A DNA stretch of 40,464 nucleotides from an uncultured Blautia sp. (GCA_900539145.1 UQAX01000024.1:1-40464); one strand, 5' to 3'; counted from the first letter of the stretch, positions 1 through 6,609 are shown. Numbers and translations are program-made. Notes: generated by a model from the letters alone, not told the origin.

Positions 1-2
1 TA

Positions 3-197
3 TCAGTTCATTATAAAAACCTTAGATTTTTGTCTTGACAACTGAACCACTATATTTTCTCCAGCAAAAAAGGTAATATTACTGTTAAATTCCAAATATT
101 TTAAATTTTTCAGAGCAGAAATATTCCTTAAATAAGAACGTTCCGGAATTCTATTCCAGTCAATTTCTATGGTTTGTATAAATTTATTTGATTTCAT
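3..197 (-). pseudogene. N-terminal remnant of an AAA-type ATPase
   Basis: A 64-residue frame. Its first half resembles the start of small predicted AAA/ABC-like ATPases: a short beta-strand segment, then SYLRNISALKNLKYLEF, then NITFFAGEN. In intact members the segment after GEN continues as GSGKST, the Walker A loop. Here it reads GEN-IVVQLSRQKSK and stops 15 residues later, so the nucleotide-binding loop and everything after it are missing. The ribosome site is weak. I infer a decayed gene left by deletion or frameshift. The family assignment rests on remembered resemblance of about 45 residues. It could instead be an unrelated short protein. Confidence 0.45.
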
Positions 198-234
198 AAT
201 GAATACCTACATACTAAAATAATCTTATGCTTGT

Positions 235-420
235 TTATTTCTCTTCTTTTAGCAAATTAATAATACACAGTATCGTCATACATGGCGCAAACATACAGAA
301 AAATCGAAAAACTATTTCATACTTTATATCATTCGGTAAAAAGGTTAATCCGATTACGGATGAAATGCAAACTGCAATAATTGTAATAATTCCAAATACA
401 ATTTTTCCTTTTCTACCCAT
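235..420 (-). CDS. Small two-helix membrane protein
   Basis: A 61-residue protein with two hydrophobic segments: about residues 6-28 (VFGIITIIAVCISSVIGLTF) and about 38-56, separated by a short polar loop. It ends in a charged KEEK tail. A strong ribosome site, GGGAGGA, lies 7 bases before the ATG, which argues for a real gene. It is followed on the same strand by nothing recognisable except the ATPase remnant. I recognise no family. It is probably an inner-membrane peptide of unknown role. Confidence 0.6.
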   Translation of the reverse strand: MGRKGKIVFGIITIIAVCISSVIGLTFLPNDIKYEIVFRFFCMFAPCMTILCIINLLKEEK

Positions 421-473
421 AGCTTTTCCTCCCTATATCTGTGTTAAGATATGATGGATTTATTAAATTAAGC

Positions 474-656
474 TTATTTCTGTTTTCTATATAGATAAAA
501 TGCAGCTATACTAATCAATATCGGAAATATCACTAATCCATAATTAACACCTGCAAATCCTCGTTCTTGTACTCTTGTAATAAAGCGAGGAATTTCTCCA
601 AATAACAAGTCCATGATTGTAAAAATACAAATTATCAAGTACACTTTCTTTTTCAT
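474..656 (-). CDS. Small two-helix membrane protein
   Basis: A 60-residue protein with hydrophobic stretches at about residues 4-20 (VYLIICIFTIMDLLFG) and 38-55 (YGLVIFPILISIAAFYLY). The termini are basic (MKKK and YRKQK). The ribosome site AAAGAGGT sits 6-7 bases before the ATG. It lies 53 bases upstream of the next small membrane gene on the same strand, so the two may be co-transcribed. No family is recognised. Confidence 0.6.
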   Translation of the reverse strand: MKKKVYLIICIFTIMDLLFGEIPRFITRVQERGFAGVNYGLVIFPILISIAAFYLYRKQK

Positions 657-721
657 AAGCAGTACCTCTTTCCATATCAGAAATTACATTCTAACCATAC
701 TGTGCTTAATTGCATCTAATT

Positions 722-982
722 TCATCTACTGCCTTTATTTGTAAATGTTTTGGTTTCTTTAAATAGTTTCGGTTCATTTTCAATTAAATCCTCTGCCAAA
801 TATTTTGCATCTAAATTTTCTATTCCATATTTTCCCTTTTCTATTTGTTCTGCCAATTTACTGGAATAGTAAATATCAAATGCTTTTCTAAGTTCTATTT
901 TTTTAATTTTAGAAATTGCGTTAATAATATCGTTTTCCAGATTTTGCTTATATACTTCTTCCAATTCCTTTTTATCTACCAT
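722..982 (-). CDS. Third gene of a DUF3791/DUF3990-type cassette
   Basis: An 86-residue soluble, mostly helical, charged protein. The block LRKAFDIYYSSKLAEQIEKG followed by YGIENLDAKYLAEDLIEN matches what I remember of the small protein that regularly follows DUF3990 genes in Lachnospiraceae. The ribosome site GAGGTTG lies 6 bases before the ATG. The start overlaps the end of the DUF3990 reading frame by 11 bases, so it was once translationally coupled to it. Its function is unknown. A partner or antitoxin-like role for the ADP-ribosyltransferase-fold gene upstream is inference only. Confidence 0.65.
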   Translation of the reverse strand: MVDKKELEEVYKQNLENDIINAISKIKKIELRKAFDIYYSSKLAEQIEKGKYGIENLDAKYLAEDLIENEPKLFKETKTFTNKGSR

Positions 983-1460
983 GTTTTACAACCTCATATG
1001 CTTCTTTAAAAACAAGAATTTTATCCAAAGTTTCTTGATTAACAATACATATTTGATTATTCATTTTACAATACCTCAATTCCTCTAAAACTTTTTTCTT
1101 GTCCCAAAGTCCTTTAAAGTACATATCTACTGTTTTGAATACATCATCATCCGCACATTTTCTAAAACAATATCATATTTTTGATTTAGTGCCAGCCCTT
1201 TACGACATACACATACAAAATCAATCCACTTTTCATTTTCCTTTTCAAAGGACAATACATTGAAATTGCTCCAATCCTCAATCAATTCGTAAACATTTAC
1301 AATCGCTGGTTTTTCTTGACGCATTCCCTTTCGTACTGCCCATTTCTGTGCCTGTTCTTCAAAAAGTAATATAAAAACCTTTACCGAAATCTAAATATCT
1401 TTTCGAATGAAATACATCTGGCTTCTTTATAATATCTGTTGCTCCATGATAAACAATCAT
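972..1460 (-). pseudogene. DUF3990 family protein, broken by two frameshifts
   Basis: Reading from the ATG at 1460 gives MIVYHGATDIIKKPDVF and then HSKRYLDFGKGFYITF, the expected start of a DUF3990 protein, before a TGA. One base out of phase, the sequence resumes with EEQAQKWAVRKG and continues to DIVLENV. A second shift near 1150 (GTGCGG where GTGGCGG would keep frame) restores ADDDVFKTVDMYFKG, and the frame runs to a TAA at 972-974. The repaired gene would be about 160 residues. DUF3990 is placed, as I recall, in the ADP-ribosyltransferase-like clan. The gene starts on the DUF3791 stop (ATGA overlap). The first lesion lies in a run of five T, so sequencing error is an alternative to true decay. 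Confidence 0.75.
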
Positions 1461-1675
1461 ACAAGAACTCCTTTTTCTCTTACAAACTCCGTAATATCTT
1501 CTACTAAATACTCTTTCCCCTGTGTATGAAGCACATCATAACATCTAATAATATAATTATCCAAAATTCCTGTTGTATTTAATATTTTATATACAGAAGC
1601 AGGAGACATTTGCCACTTTTCTGCAAGCGCATACAAAATAAATATTGAAAATGTCAATTCTTTTTTCTCACACAT
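1457..1675 (-). CDS. DUF3791 domain protein
   Basis: A 72-residue protein of the DUF3791 type. It has an N-terminal helix (ELTFSIFILYALAEKW), a segment resembling a small winged helix (SPASVYKILNTTGILDNYI), then DVLHTQGKEYLVEDITEFV. A strong ribosome site, AAGGAGG, precedes the ATG by 8 bases. Its stop overlaps the ATG of the following DUF3990 frame (ATGA), so it heads a three-gene coupled cassette. DUF3791 proteins are habitual neighbours of DUF3990. The biochemical role is unknown, and an antitoxin or regulator role is inference. Confidence 0.75.
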   Translation of the reverse strand: MCEKKELTFSIFILYALAEKWQMSPASVYKILNTTGILDNYIIRCYDVLHTQGKEYLVEDITEFVREKGVLV

Positions 1676-1757
1676 AACAATCCTCCTTGCTATTTTCCTC
1701 TTTTCCTTATACTCATGATAGCAATCACCTTCAATTCACTTAATGCTACTATACTTC

Positions 1758-1789
1758 AATTTGGTCATCAATTTTTTTAATTTAGTCAT
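1758..1789. repeat. Two 11-bp direct repeats 21 bp apart, upstream of the DUF3791 cassette
   Basis: AATTTGGTCAT (1758-1768) and AATTTAGTCAT (1779-1789) differ at one base and start exactly 21 bp apart, which puts them on the same face of the helix. A weaker third half (TTTTAATTCAT) follows at 1789-1799. They lie just upstream of a possible minus-strand -10 element (TATAGT, 1753-1748), where an activator or repressor of the cassette would bind. Surrounding sequence is otherwise plain A/T-rich intergenic DNA. Confidence 0.45.
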
Positions 1790-1901
1790 TTTAATTCATT
1801 TTGACATAATTAACAATTTTATCCCCCTGAAAAATATATTTTTTGCATTTTTTATTAAAGACATTATATCAAAAGCTATATTTTATTACAATGATTAAGC
1901 G

Positions 1902-2750
1902 CTACGCCTCCCATTCCCCATAATATTTAGAAATAGCTTCTCCAATATATTTTGTAATCCCTTTTCCATACTGTCTGTCTGTTCCTTTTTCTAACCGAGA
2001 ATGATTTAGATAATCTTTTGCGACTTTTAATAATAAAGCTTTCGCATTATCCATCTTAAAAAAATTTTTATAGTTTTCCCCCAATTCCTTAACAGCTTCC
2101 ATTGCCATAATATCATCTGTGTTTTTCATTGCATAGGCAAATTTCTTATATGTTTTATCTATTGCATCCTTATTTTTAATAAATTCTCCCTTATCTCCTG
2201 TTGCTTTCAAGCTTGCTTCCACTGCCTTTTCTTTGCTTCCGTATATCCCAATTAAGCTCTCACAAGCCTTTTCATCTTTAAAACTTTCTAACGCATCTTC
2301 TAGGAATGTTTCCATATTTCCGTACTTCTCAGAAATTATCTTTTTGTCCTTTTCACTCATAATCTCTAAAGAGTGACAAATCATTTTTTGAATGTCATCA
2401 TAGCTAAAACCTTCAAAACTCATAGGCTCTTCATTTTGCATCACATCGGAAATCAGTTCAATTATACTATTCAGATGATTGCGTTTCATTTCTAATATAT
2501 TTTTCTGTGTTTCAAGGATTTTCCGATTATTTTTTTCACGTTGTTCCATAATCATTTTTATTTCTGACAGAGGGATTTCAAATTCTCGATAAAACATAAT
2601 CTCACGTAGCTGTTTCAATGAATTTTCATCATATAAACGATACCCTGCTGCCGTTATCTTTGTTGGTTTTAATAATCCGATTTCGTCATAATAACGCAAG
2701 GTTCTAATGCTAATCCCTGTCAATTCTGATACCTCTTTAACTGTCTTCAT
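1902..2750 (-). CDS. MerR-family regulator with TipAS-like domain
   Basis: A transcription activator of the MerR family, 282 residues from the chosen start. The first 70 residues are the winged helix: TVKEVSELTGISIRTLRYYD, then GLLKPTKITAAGYRLYDE. A coiled-coil dimerisation helix follows (about 75-110). The C-terminal half (SEKYGN and FFKMDNAKALLLKVA) resembles the TipAS ligand-binding fold, which in known members binds drug-like molecules. An in-frame ATG at 2774 is rejected because it lies inside the -10 box. The ATG at 2750 has GGAGA 5 bases upstream. A MerR-type promoter directly in front suggests autoregulation. No target gene other than itself is obvious. Confidence 0.9.
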   Translation of the reverse strand: MKTVKEVSELTGISIRTLRYYDEIGLLKPTKITAAGYRLYDENSLKQLREIMFYREFEIPLSEIKMIMEQREKNNRKILETQKNILEMKRNHLNSIIELISDVMQNEEPMSFEGFSYDDIQKMICHSLEIMSEKDKKIISEKYGNMETFLEDALESFKDEKACESLIGIYGSKEKAVEASLKATGDKGEFIKNKDAIDKTYKKFAYAMKNTDDIMAMEAVKELGENYKNFFKMDNAKALLLKVAKDYLNHSRLEKGTDRQYGKGITKYIGEAISKYYGEWEA

Positions 2751-2769
2751 ATTTTCTCCTTTTTTCTTT

Positions 2770-2800
2770 ATCATAAGCCCTTACGCAAGTGGAGAGTCAA
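2770..2800 (-). promoter_or_regulatory. MerR-type promoter with 19-bp spacer
   Basis: On the minus strand, TTGACT (2800-2795) and TATGAT (2775-2770) are separated by 19 bp, the over-long spacer typical of promoters that MerR proteins untwist. A near-perfect dyad, CTTGC/GTAAG, sits at the spacer centre. It belongs to the MerR/TipAS gene and places the transcript start near 2763. Confidence 0.8.
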
Positions 2801-2819
2801 GATAAAAATTTTTAATCCA

Positions 2820-2863
2820 TAGAAAAAGAGGATTTGAAAAATTTCTAGTTTCTCAAATCCTCT
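2820..2863 (-). terminator. Rho-independent terminator of the TfoX-domain gene
   Basis: AGAGGATTTGA (2827-2837) pairs perfectly with TCAAATCCTCT (2853-2863). Read on the minus strand, the 11-bp stem is followed by a T-run (TTTTTC). It separates the TfoX-domain gene upstream from the MerR promoter just beyond it. Confidence 0.7.
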
Positions 2864-2962
2864 ACTATTTCCTATATCTTTGCGATGTCAATAGTCTAAA
2901 AATTTTATGCTCATTTATATACAACAAGTTTATAAATTGTTGCAATATAGACCGGAGATTAT

Positions 2963-3283
2963 TTACTTTTTCTTTTTGGTTTTTGGGATTGGTAGTTCCT
3001 CATACATAGCATTAAACAAACCTGTTAAAAACTCTTTATTTTCTACTTTCTCTACCAATAACATTTCTTTCGCTCCCTCATAGGGCAGCTCGTACAAAAC
3101 CATTGGCATATAACTAATTGCCGATTTTACCGGTTTGACAAGCAATCTATTATCATAAATACCGCCAACAATCTTGCCACGATAATAGATAATAAATTCT
3201 CCCATCATAGCACGATATCCAATTTCTTCTAATTCGGATAACTGTCCTAAAATAAATTCCAAATATTCTTTACTTGATGCCAT
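2963..3283 (-). CDS. TfoX N-terminal domain protein
   Basis: A 106-residue protein consisting only of a TfoX N-terminal-like domain. It has the typical start SKEYLEFILGQLSELEEIGY, then RAMMGEFIIYYRGKIVGGIY with KPVKSA downstream. The C-terminal tail is highly basic (PKTKKKK). In Haemophilus, TfoX regulates competence, but stand-alone N-terminal domains in Firmicutes are of unknown function. The ATG at 3283 is preferred over an upstream TTG because GAGGTG lies 4-5 bases in front of it. It lies in a cluster with GNAT and kinase-like genes. Confidence 0.8.
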   Translation of the reverse strand: MASSKEYLEFILGQLSELEEIGYRAMMGEFIIYYRGKIVGGIYDNRLLVKPVKSAISYMPMVLYELPYEGAKEMLLVEKVENKEFLTGLFNAMYEELPIPKTKKKK

Positions 3284-3291
3284 AATACACC

Positions 3292-3429
3292 TCAAATTCC
3301 ACTTGCAATAAAAAGATAATTTACATCCGCATCTTTATCAACATATACTACTTTCTCACTTGCAAAGCCCGTCTCTTTATAATCTACTTCAAATCTATTT
3401 TCTTTACTCTGAAATATCTCCTCAAATCT
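3292..3429 (-). pseudogene. Possible 45-codon C-terminal gene remnant
   Basis: An open frame without any start codon, bounded by a TAG upstream. It encodes EIFQSKENRFEVDYKETGFA and SEKVVYVDKDADVNYLFIAS, ending on a TGA that abuts the TfoX ribosome site. The amino-acid composition looks protein-like and the frame is the one left over after the GNAT gene ends at 3454. I infer the tail of a lost gene. No family is recognised. Confidence 0.3.
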
Positions 3430-3453
3430 CTATATTTTATATATTGTAAAACA

Positions 3454-3912
3454 TTATACTGCCATAATATATACTTGACATGGGTTCCATTTATCCCATA
3501 GTGTTGGAAACACCTCAAATTCTTTAAAACCAAGAGCCAAATAAAACCTGTTTGTTTCATCATAGGTTTCATATTTTCCCATTTGAACTGTTTTAACCTG
3601 AATAAAAGAATATCCCTTTTCCTGAATTTCTTTTTTCGCGTATTCAAATAATACCTTACCAATTCCATTATGATGATATTCTTTTAACACGCCTATCACT
3701 GCCAATTCCACTGTATCTTTTCCTGTCTCTTTCAAATATAAAAAACCAATGTTTTTTTCATTTTTGCGTGCACAATAGAAAGGTTTCCCAACAGAGTCTT
3801 CTATATATTCCTCTCTTGCTTCAGGAATACCAAACCAGCCGGGCAATGCTTCGAGCACATTCCGTGCAATTTTCTTTTTTTCCAAATCATCTGTAACTTT
3901 TACTATATCCAC
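3454..3912 (-). CDS. GNAT family N-acetyltransferase
   Basis: A 152-residue single-domain acetyltransferase that would move an acetyl group from acetyl-CoA to an amine. The acetyl-CoA motif is VIGVLKEYHHNGIGKVLFEY (about 92-111), corresponding to the Q/RxxGxG/A loop. It is followed by ETYDETNRFYLALGFKEFE, the usual C-terminal beta-bulge motif. It starts at a GTG with GGGGTGAG about 9 bases upstream, 17 bases after the P-loop kinase gene, so the two are probably one operon. The substrate cannot be told from sequence. Confidence 0.85.
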   Translation of the reverse strand: MDIVKVTDDLEKKKIARNVLEALPGWFGIPEAREEYIEDSVGKPFYCARKNEKNIGFLYLKETGKDTVELAVIGVLKEYHHNGIGKVLFEYAKKEIQEKGYSFIQVKTVQMGKYETYDETNRFYLALGFKEFEVFPTLWDKWNPCQVYIMAV

Positions 3913-3929
3913 AATTTATCTCACCCCTA

Positions 3930-4427
3930 TTACCCAAACGTCTTTAATAAATAATCATCTATATCAGCCCTTGAGTGGAAGACATAAATACTCTTTTCGC
4001 CTTTGTATTTATCAAGCAATTCATATACCATTGGCAATTCATTTTTAGGAAAATCCATAATCCATTGTCTAAATTCTTCATCAAACTCGTTCTCTATCCA
4101 TGGCATATCTACACGTTGTTTGCCTATGCGTGATTTTGCTCCGGTCAAACATTCCTCTACCGGAAAATCTAATAAAAATATAGCTTCACACGCTTGAATA
4201 CGCATTTCAAGGGTTCTTCCGTAATTTCCATCAATAATCCATTTATCCTTTAAAATAATTTCTTTTAATTTCTCGTCAAATATATTTCTGTCCACAGTTG
4301 TCCTGTCCGGCTTGTGCCATAGCATATCAAGATAGTACAAAGGCAAATGCGTTTTATCACTCAGTTTTCTCGCAAATGTGCTTTTTCCCGCACCCGGACA
4401 GCCAATTATGATTGCTTTTTGAAACAT
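3930..4427 (-). CDS. P-loop kinase-like protein (FlaR/adenylate kinase-like)
   Basis: A 165-residue P-loop protein of the type often annotated as DNA topology modulation protein FlaR or adenylate-kinase-like. Walker A GCPGAGKST spans residues 9-17. The segment LPLYYLDMLWHKPDRT and KWIIDGNYGRTLEMR are hallmarks of the family, followed by FLLDFPVEECL. The true substrate of this family is not established. A strong ribosome site (GGAGGTGA) lies 7 bases before the ATG. It is the first gene of a small operon with the GNAT gene downstream. Confidence 0.85.
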   Translation of the reverse strand: MFQKAIIIGCPGAGKSTFARKLSDKTHLPLYYLDMLWHKPDRTTVDRNIFDEKLKEIILKDKWIIDGNYGRTLEMRIQACEAIFLLDFPVEECLTGAKSRIGKQRVDMPWIENEFDEEFRQWIMDFPKNELPMVYELLDKYKGEKSIYVFHSRADIDDYLLKTFG

Positions 4428-4492
4428 AAAAAGTCACCTCCAAATAAAGTATCTGTTTAATAAATTGTAATTATTGCACCACAAACTGGAAA

Positions 4493-4945
4493 TTATCTAT
4501 GGATATACGTTCTTGTCATATCAGGCTCATTATCCCCTTGAACCATACACAAAAATTCCCAGCCATATTTTTCATAAAAGTTTACATGGTCTGTAATCAA
4601 ATAGACAGGAGTAATTCCCTTTGACTTCATATCCTTCACAACAATATCTAGTAATTGTCCGGCAATTCCTTGACAGCGGTATTCCTGTTCTGTATATACT
4701 GCGCATACATTTGGCGTAAGGTCTTTCCTGTTATGAAAATCATTTTCAATCACACCCAGACCACCTACAATGCGCCCACTTTCTAAGCAGAGATACCAAC
4801 CATATTCTGTTTCATGATTGAGATATGCTTCCATACATTCAAGATACGCTTCTTGTGGCACTTCCCATTTATCATGAAACCATGCAGCAGCCGCTTCTTT
4901 TAATTCTGGTTTTTGTCTTAAAGTAACATAGGTAAATTCTTTCAT
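4493..4945 (-). CDS. GNAT family N-acetyltransferase
   Basis: A 150-residue acetyltransferase domain. It shows GRIVGGLGVIEND in the central sheet, then NVCAVYTEQEYRCQGIAGQL, the acetyl-CoA pyrophosphate loop, and YLITDHVNFYEKYGWEFLC, the C-terminal motif. The start at the ATG at 4945 is chosen because GGAG lies 8 bases upstream; a longer TTG start at 4966 lacks a ribosome site. The acceptor substrate is unknown. It is one of three GNAT-like genes within 2 kb. Confidence 0.85.
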   Translation of the reverse strand: MKEFTYVTLRQKPELKEAAAAWFHDKWEVPQEAYLECMEAYLNHETEYGWYLCLESGRIVGGLGVIENDFHNRKDLTPNVCAVYTEQEYRCQGIAGQLLDIVVKDMKSKGITPVYLITDHVNFYEKYGWEFLCMVQGDNEPDMTRTYIHR

Positions 4946-4971
4946 ATCTGTCTCCACAACTTTCAAATTTG

Positions 4972-5391
4972 CTAAATTCCCTTAATAAGAAACAGTTCCA
5001 TTGGTTGCTCATATCCCGGAATATCTATAACAAAACCACCACAATCTTTATATCCTAATTTTCTATAAAAATGCTGTGCTTCTTCATCAACCTGTGTAGA
5101 AGTCAGAAGCATACCATATCCTTGTGATTTCATATCAGCTTCCCAATGCTCCATAAGTTTTTTCCCATAACCTTTTCCCTGATAATTCCAATCAACAAAT
5201 AACATTGTACAAAATGGCGTATTATCCCAAAAAAGATTATATCTCAACAAGCCTATCGGTTTATTATCATCTAATAAAACATTTCATCTTTCTTCTCTAA
5301 CTTTACTGTCAAATTCCTGTTCTGGCAAATGCTTATCAAGATTATACCAAAACTCCTTATCTTCTAATTGAACATATCTAATTTCCAGCAT
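4972..5391 (-). pseudogene. GNAT acetyltransferase interrupted by an in-frame TGA
   Basis: From an ATG at 5391 with a purine-rich ribosome site, the frame reads MLEIRYVQLEDKEFWYNLDK and on to VREER, then TGA at 5286-5284 (codon 36). It continues in the same frame with NVLLDDNKPIGLLRYNLFW and the GNAT loop NYQGKGYGKKLMEHW to a normal stop. Without the TGA it would be a 139-residue protein of normal GNAT size. A fragment could restart at the internal ATG at 5250 but would lack the first strand and helices. A point nonsense mutation is the simplest reading. Confidence 0.75.
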
Positions 5392-5599
5392 TTCCTCGCC
5401 TCTTTAACTTCTAATTTCCCTTGATTTCATGTACTATATATAATATGTAGTAATAAACTAAAAATATGGAAACAATAAAACGCTTTTCCTATGTCTGATT
5501 ATTCCTACGACTATTATAACAAATATACTCAGACGTGTAAGCAAAAATCTGTTTACTTAAAGGATTTATGATTTTATATAACCAGCAAATCTGATTATG

Positions 5600-5617
5600 A
5601 GTTCTGTGAACAGAACT
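5600..5617. repeat. Perfect inverted repeat, AGTTCTGT-GA-ACAGAACT
   Basis: Eight-base perfect arms around a 2-base centre, 26 bp upstream of the -35 box of the AbrB-Uma2 promoter. The size and symmetry fit a dimeric regulator site. The rest of the 333-base gap between the broken GNAT gene and the AbrB gene is A/T-rich with no open frame seen. Confidence 0.5.
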
Positions 5618-5642
5618 GCAAGAATTCAAGGTATTTTTCCGA

Positions 5643-5671
5643 TTGATTTTTCTTAGAAAACTGCATATACT
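5643..5671 (+). promoter_or_regulatory. Sigma-A promoter of the AbrB-Uma2 pair
   Basis: TTGATT (5643-5648), 17 bp, TATACT (5666-5671). The predicted transcript starts within the inverted repeat that follows immediately. Confidence 0.65.
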
Positions 5672-5697
5672 GGAAAGTAGGAATAATCCTACTTTCC
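5672..5697 (+). promoter_or_regulatory. Perfect 11-bp inverted repeat at the start of the AbrB transcript
   Basis: GGAAAGTAGGA (5672-5682) and TCCTACTTTCC (5687-5697) with a 4-base loop ATAA. It directly abuts the -10 box and lies 27 bases before the AbrB start codon. As DNA it is a good operator for an autoregulating AbrB/MazE-like dimer. As RNA it would be a stable 5' hairpin. Which of the two applies cannot be told from sequence. Confidence 0.6.
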
Positions 5698-5724
5698 CTA
5701 TTTTATAAAAGGTGGTGTAATATT

Positions 5725-5994
5725 ATGGCAGCAAATATATTTATAGATAATGCAAAAGTCATGTCAAAAGGTCAGGTTACTATTCCCAAGGATATTCGTG
5801 AAATTCTTGGAGTAACCAGCGGTGACCGCATCACATTTATTGTAGAAGGAAACACCGTTCGTATTGTAAACTCTGCCGCTTATGCCATGGAATTATTACA
5901 AAAAGAAATATCCGGCGAAACAGTACGCACAGGTTTAATTTCTGATGATGATATCATGGCATTTGTAAAGGAATTAAGAAAAGAGCATAAATAA
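5725..5994 (+). CDS. AbrB/MazE/SpoVT-type DNA-binding protein
   Basis: An 89-residue protein whose first half is a swapped-hairpin AbrB domain: AKVMSKGQVTIPKDIREILG, then GDRITFIVEGNTVRIVNS (about residues 10-50). The C-terminal half (SAAYAMELLQKEISG to FVKELRKEHK) is a helical tail like those of toxin-binding antitoxins. The ribosome site AAAGGTGGTG precedes the ATG. The Uma2 gene begins 22 bases after its stop, so the pair is an operon. It probably represses its own promoter through one of the two inverted repeats upstream. An antitoxin role is inference. Confidence 0.88.
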   Translation: MAANIFIDNAKVMSKGQVTIPKDIREILGVTSGDRITFIVEGNTVRIVNSAAYAMELLQKEISGETVRTGLISDDDIMAFVKELRKEHK

Positions 5995-6016
5995 CCATTT
6001 GAAAGGAAGTGTTTAT

Positions 6017-6559
6017 ATGGCTTTACCTCAAGAACAAGATTACACTATTGAAGATATTTACGCCTTACCGGACGGGACTAGGGCGGAATTGATTGACGGA
6101 AAGATTTATTACATGACACCGCCCAGCACAAAACATCAACGAATTTCTGGTTTTCTGCATAGTAAAATCTACCAATATATTTCAAATCATAGTGGTACTT
6201 GCGAAACATTTACAGCCCCATTTGCAGTATTTTTATCTGAAGACAACAAAAATTACGTTGAGCCGGATATAAGTGTTATATGTGACAAAAGCAAGCTCAC
6301 AGACAAAGGATGTGTAGGTGCCCCCGACTGGATAATAGAAATTGTATCATCCGGCAGCCGGCGAATGGACTACTTCACAAAACTTTTTAAATATCGCACT
6401 GCCGGTGTAAAAGAATATTGGCTTGTTGACTCAGATAAGAATAGAATTCTGGTATACAATTTTGAAAATGAAGATACTCAGGAATTCACTTTTTCTGATA
6501 TCATAAAAGCCGGTATCTATACAGATTTATCTATTGATTTTTCACAGCTTAATATTTAA
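6017..6559 (+). CDS. Uma2 family PD-(D/E)XK nuclease-like protein
   Basis: A 180-residue protein of the Uma2/DUF820 family, which has a restriction-endonuclease-like fold. It shows the family order: YTIEDIYALPDGTRAELIDG at the start (E24), VEPDISVICD with D84, GAPDWIIEIV with E108, then SSGSRRMDYFTKLFKY with K122 and GVKEYWLVD. The ATG at 6017 has GAAAGGAAG 8 bases upstream; an earlier TTG is less likely. It is the second gene of an AbrB-Uma2 operon. Targets of chromosomal Uma2 proteins are not established. It is closely similar to the second Uma2 protein at 39428. Confidence 0.9.
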   Translation: MALPQEQDYTIEDIYALPDGTRAELIDGKIYYMTPPSTKHQRISGFLHSKIYQYISNHSGTCETFTAPFAVFLSEDNKNYVEPDISVICDKSKLTDKGCVGAPDWIIEIVSSGSRRMDYFTKLFKYRTAGVKEYWLVDSDKNRILVYNFENEDTQEFTFSDIIKAGIYTDLSIDFSQLNI

Positions 6560-6572
6560 CTTTATCTATACA

Positions 6573-6609
6573 AGAGGACTTGCAAGGTTTTTGACCTTTC
6601 AAGTTCTCT
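6573..6609. terminator. Long imperfect hairpin between convergent genes
   Basis: AGAGGACTTG pairs with CAAGTTCTCT (one G-T pair), enclosing an inner AAGGT/ACCTT stem with loop TTTTG. It lies 14 bases after the Uma2 stop and 56 bases from the end of the convergent L12-like gene. No strong T-run follows on either strand, so termination is plausible but not certain. Confidence 0.5.

Noticed and set aside
1758..1799. CRISPR-like or plasmid iteron array
   Set aside because: Only two good 11-bp copies and one weak copy, with no unique spacers and no replication gene nearby. An operator is more likely.
5284..5286. In-frame TGA read as selenocysteine in the GNAT gene
   Set aside because: GNAT enzymes have no catalytic Cys or Sec at this place and no SECIS-like hairpin was seen right after the codon. 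A nonsense mutation is simpler.
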